Notes under the pieces: generated by a model | Databases searched by the model: none | What the model was told of the DNA's origin: nothing | Seen by the model: only the letters and a program-made list of their open reading frames with translations | Part shown: positions 6,425 to 8,448 of the stretch, piece after piece | Position numbering within the stretch: position 1 is the stretch's first letter | How the letters are laid out: every line of letters begins with the position of its first letter | DNA from: Schleiferiaceae bacterium | Lineage (GTDB): Bacteria > Bacteroidota > Bacteroidia > Flavobacteriales > Schleiferiaceae | Assembly: GCA_023260615.1 (NCBI GenBank) | Contig: JALQUY010000036.1 | Location: 4,995 to 13,442, forward strand | Length of the DNA: 8,448 nt | Direction of reading: 5' to 3' | Position numbers and translations under genes: made by a program

Positions 6425-7413
6425 GCTGCCAACATCGGCCCGTATTCCTCCACAATCTTGTCAAAGGTGGCCATGAGTTCATCGACCTCGTTGGAGGTCA
6501 CCAGCGTCATGCGGTAGTCCTTGAAGTTAGGGAAGTCCCGGAAGTAGTTGGCGTAGTGCCGGCGCGTTTCTGTGATCGCGAGTCCTTCCCCTTTCCATTG
6601 AATAGCCAATTCCAGGTGTCGGCGCGCGGCTTGAACGCGGTCCTCCAAGGAGGGGGCAGCGAGGTGCTGGCCGGTCGCCATGAAGTGCTTGATTTCGTTG
6701 AAAATCCAAGGGTAGCCGATGGAGGCGCGACCAATCATGACGCCGTCGACGCCGAACTTGTCGCGCATTTCGATGGCCTTTTCAGGGCTGTCGATGTCGC
6801 CGTTCCCAAAGACGGGGATGGTCATGCGCGAGTTGTTCTTGACTTCGCCGATCAGGGTCCAATCCGCATCGCCTTTGTACATCTGCTTGCGGGTTCGACC
6901 GTGGATGCTGATCGCTTGGATGCCGACGTCTTGAAGGCGTTCGGCCACTTCCACAATGTATTTGCTATCCTCGTCCCAGCCCAAACGCGTTTTCACAGTG
7001 ACCGGCTTGTTAACGGCTTTGACAATTTCCGCCGTCATGCTGACCATCTTGGGAATGTCCTGGAGGATACCCGCACCGGCTCCCTTGCAGGCCACCTTTT
7101 TAACAGGGCAACCGTAGTTGATGTCTATGATGTCGGGATTGGCCTCCTCGCAGATGGCGGCGGCTTCGCGCATGGAGTCAATTTCGGCACCAAAAATTTG
7201 GATGCCTATAGGGCGTTCGTACTCGAAAATGTCCAATTTCGCCACCGATTTGGCGGCATCCCGGATCAAACCTTCGGACGAAATAAATTCGGTATACATC
7301 AAATCGGCCCCGTGCTGCTTGCACAACGCACGGAAAGGCGGATCGCTCACATCCTCCATCGGAGCAAGCAATAATGGGAAATCCCCTAATTCGATATCCG
7401 CAATCCGCGCCAT
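6418..7413 (-). CDS. dusB: tRNA-dihydrouridine synthase, DusB family
   Basis: This FMN-dependent enzyme reduces specific uridines of tRNA to dihydrouridine using NADPH. The 331 residues fit the family. An N-terminal TIM barrel opens with LLLAPMEDVSDPPFR (14-28). The catalytic cysteine is C102 in INYGCPVKKV, and barrel residues for FMN and substrate include K141 (TVKTRLGW), H171 (ISIHGRTRKQ) and the FGNGDI and MIGRASIGYPWIF blocks. A helical C-terminal domain follows from about 245. The ATG at 7413 is preceded by an A/T-rich leader typical of Bacteroidota starts, with no Shine-Dalgarno sequence. The last residues (AAL) and the TAG stop are encoded within or at the edge of the 8-bp repeat array. 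The gene is divergent from the CPBP protein gene across 52 bases. Confidence 0.95.
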   Translation of the reverse strand: MARIADIELGDFPLLLAPMEDVSDPPFRALCKQHGADLMYTEFISSEGLIRDAAKSVAKLDIFEYERPIGIQIFGAEIDSMREAAAICEEANPDIIDINYGCPVKKVACKGAGAGILQDIPKMVSMTAEIVKAVNKPVTVKTRLGWDEDSKYIVEVAERLQDVGIQAISIHGRTRKQMYKGDADWTLIGEVKNNSRMTIPVFGNGDIDSPEKAIEMRDKFGVDGVMIGRASIGYPWIFNEIKHFMATGQHLAAPSLEDRVQAARRHLELAIQWKGEGLAITETRRHYANYFRDFPNFKDYRMTLVTSNEVDELMATFDKIVEEYGPMLAAL

Positions 7414-7433
7414 TTAAACGATTTTTAGTCCCG

Positions 7434-7441
7434 CAAAATTA
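7434..7441 (-). promoter_or_regulatory. Putative -7 box for dusB
   Basis: On the minus strand this reads TAATTTTG, an exact fit to TAnnTTTG. It lies 20 bases upstream of the dusB ATG, giving a leader of about 15 bases. A convincing -33 element is not visible. On the other strand the best candidate for the divergent CPBP gene, TATCTTCC at 7451-7458, is too weak to call. Confidence 0.5.
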
Positions 7442-7465
7442 CGGCATACCTATCTTCCCCATTCC

Positions 7466-8320
7466 ATGAAGCAACGCGAAGTCCTCACCCTCCTTTTAGC
7501 CATCTTGGCAGGCACCTTGTTGGCCGGTCTTTTCGCACCGAAAGCCCTTCAATTTTATGGCTACACCGGCATGACCATTGAGGACATTGTCGCACGCCCC
7601 GAAGCCAGCGCCGGCCGCGCCCTCCTCCTGGGTCAAGCCCTCTACACCCTCTTCATGTTCGCCCTGCCTGGCCTCTATCTCCTGCAACGTTGGCGCGAAA
7701 AACCCCTCGTCCCCGCCATGCCCCAAGGTCCCTGGTCGTGGATTGACAGCCTCCTCGCCTGGGCTATCCTCCCCTTGAGCCTCCCCTTCCTCTCCTGGTG
7801 TACCGAACTCTGGTCCACCCTGTCCGCCGATTGGGCCTTCATGGCGCCCCACTTCGAATCTGCCCAAGCCTCCGACCGCGCCGTCGAAAAAATGCTCTTC
7901 TTCCCCACCCCGGGCGATCAACTCTTGAGCCTCGCCACCTTCGTCCTAGTCGCCGCACTTTCCGAAGAAATTCTCTTCCGCGGTGCCGTCCAACGCCTCC
8001 TCCACGACCGAACCAGCCCCCTTCCCGCCATCCTGGGCGCCTCCCTGGCCTTTGCCCTGGGCCACATGAACTTCGTGCAATGGCCCTTCTTACTGGGCGC
8101 CGGACTCATTCTTGGCGGCTTATACTGGCTTTCTGGGCGCCTCTGGGTCACCATGGGCGCACATGTCCTTCACAACGGCCTCACCTACTATTGGACCCTT
8201 CAAGCCGGCCCAAACCAATACGGGAGCCTGGAGGTGGACTTGCCGGGTTGGGGGATTCTGGTGTCAACGGGGGCAGCCATTGTCTTGGGAATACACCTAT
8301 TTAGGAAAGTCACAGTGTAA
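7466..8320 (+). CDS. CPBP family intramembrane metalloprotease-like protein
   Basis: This is a multi-pass membrane protein of the CAAX protease/bacteriocin-processing (Abi/CPBP) family, 284 residues. The three conserved motifs are intact in the C-terminal half: EEILFR (E167, E168, R172), the F-x3-H block FALGH (F196, H200), and H-x3-N in AHVLHNG (H233, N237). These are the expected glutamate, histidine and asparagine active-site positions in the membrane. Hydrophobic segments lie near 5-25, 55-74, 93-113, 152-170, 185-200, 206-224 and 262-281. The start at 7466 places a short charged MKQRE before the first membrane segment, which is consistent. The natural substrate is unknown; roles in prenyl-protein processing or peptide maturation are known only for some relatives. 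The stop codon overlaps an A-run that may act as the T-tract of a terminator on the opposite strand. Confidence 0.9.
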   Translation: MKQREVLTLLLAILAGTLLAGLFAPKALQFYGYTGMTIEDIVARPEASAGRALLLGQALYTLFMFALPGLYLLQRWREKPLVPAMPQGPWSWIDSLLAWAILPLSLPFLSWCTELWSTLSADWAFMAPHFESAQASDRAVEKMLFFPTPGDQLLSLATFVLVAALSEEILFRGAVQRLLHDRTSPLPAILGASLAFALGHMNFVQWPFLLGAGLILGGLYWLSGRLWVTMGAHVLHNGLTYYWTLQAGPNQYGSLEVDLPGWGILVSTGAAIVLGIHLFRKVTV

Positions 8321-8393
8321 AAAAGTCAAAGGGTTTAAGGGTAAAAGAGAAAAAGGGAAGGCATCGCTTCAGCCTTTAACCCTTAAACCCTTT
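8319..8393 (-). terminator. Possible minus-strand intrinsic terminator from a long inverted repeat
   Basis: A perfect 15-bp inverted repeat pairs 8328-8342 (AAAGGGTTTAAGGGT) with 8379-8393 (ACCCTTAAACCCTTT). The 36-base interval includes a smaller inner pair, AAGGC at 8358-8362 with GCCTT at 8372-8376. Read on the minus strand, the stem is followed after three bases by six T residues (complement of 8319-8324), as expected of an intrinsic terminator for a gene entering from the right edge. The stem is A/T-rich and the loop long, so strength is uncertain. On the plus strand no T-tract follows. Confidence 0.45.
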
Positions 8394-8413
8394 AACCCTT
8401 AAACCCTTTAACC
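8374..8413. repeat. 8/16-bp tandem repeat of CTTTAACC/CTTAAACC units
   Basis: Two exact 16-bp units (CTTTAACCCTTAAACC) at 8374-8389 and 8390-8405 are followed by a further half unit at 8406-8413. Each 16-mer is two related 8-mers, so the underlying period is 8. Degenerate copies of the reverse complement (GGTTTAAG, GGTAAAAG, AGAAAAAG) run in 8-base steps from 8332 to 8355, making the gap a pair of facing arrays. It sits in a convergent gap, like the array at 6309-6424. Confidence 0.9.
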
Positions 8414-8448
8414 CTTTCTCCCCACGAGATACCCCAAATACGCCATCG
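8408..8448 (-). CDS. Possible C-terminal end of a minus-strand gene, cut by the window edge
   Basis: On the minus strand, one frame entering from the right edge reads MAYLGYLVGRKG and stops at a TAA (8410-8408) inside the tandem repeat. The peptide is plausible as the tail of a membrane or soluble protein, and its stop would come from the repeat, as dusB's does at 6418. The other two minus frames run on into the repeat to give low-complexity tails and look less natural. Only 12 complete codons are visible, so no function can be proposed and the call is tentative. Confidence 0.35.
   Translation of the reverse strand, partial: MAYLGYLVGRKG

Noticed and set aside
6556..7374. A 272-codon open frame on the plus strand, antisense to dusB.
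   Set aside because: dusB on the minus strand has every catalytic block in order. The antisense frame has no family features and no start context.
8374..8413. Telomere or replicon end, because the units resemble TTAACCC telomeric repeats.
   Set aside because: The array is only about 40 bases, sequence continues beyond it, and a reading frame appears to resume at the right edge. It is better described as a short intergenic tandem repeat.

Overview
The window looks like ordinary chromosome from a moderately GC-rich member of the Bacteroidota. Three things point there: the gene families (a secreted VPS10/BNR-type 'glycosyl hydrolase', an MsbA-like exporter, an rbfA-permease pair, a methylmalonyl-CoA epimerase), starts without Shine-Dalgarno sequences, and promoter -7 boxes of the TAnnTTTG type known from that phylum. 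This is inferred from content; no phylogenetic marker is present. There is no rRNA, tRNA, CRISPR array, transposase, integrase or phage gene, and no gene-free stretch longer than about 130 bases.

Layout. (1) Positions 2-2389, plus strand: the C-terminal part of a large BNR/sortilin-type beta-propeller protein, followed closely by a HAD-superfamily phosphatase. (2) Positions 2396-4695, minus strand: an MsbA-like ABC exporter (fused permease and ATPase) followed by methylmalonyl-CoA epimerase, joined by an ATGA overlap. This pair converges on the HAD gene with only 6 bases between stop codons. (3) Positions 4696-4744: a 49-base divergent promoter region with two near-mirror-image -7 boxes; transcripts on both sides may be leaderless. 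(4) Positions 4745-6313, plus strand: rbfA and a LolC/LolE-type permease, 6 bases apart. (5) Positions 6309-6424: an array of 8-bp repeats interrupted by two copies of a 19-bp hairpin-bearing element. It fills the gap between the converging permease and dusB genes and supplies the stop codons of both. (6) Positions 6418-7413, minus strand: dusB, with its own -7 box. (7) Positions 7466-8320, plus strand: a CPBP-family intramembrane protease-like protein. (8) Positions 8321-8413: a second 8-bp-period array, partly arranged as a long inverted repeat, again in a convergent gap; it probably supplies the stop codon of a minus-strand gene entering from the right edge.

The genes do not form one pathway. 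rbfA and dusB serve the translation apparatus. The ABC exporter and the LolC/E-like permease serve envelope lipid or lipoprotein transport. The epimerase belongs to propionate/methylmalonyl-CoA metabolism. I see no convincing new defence, mobile or biosynthetic system. The most unusual content is non-coding: two 8-bp-period arrays, of different sequence but similar design, each in a gap between converging genes and overlapping their stop codons, plus the symmetrical divergent promoter at 4701-4740.
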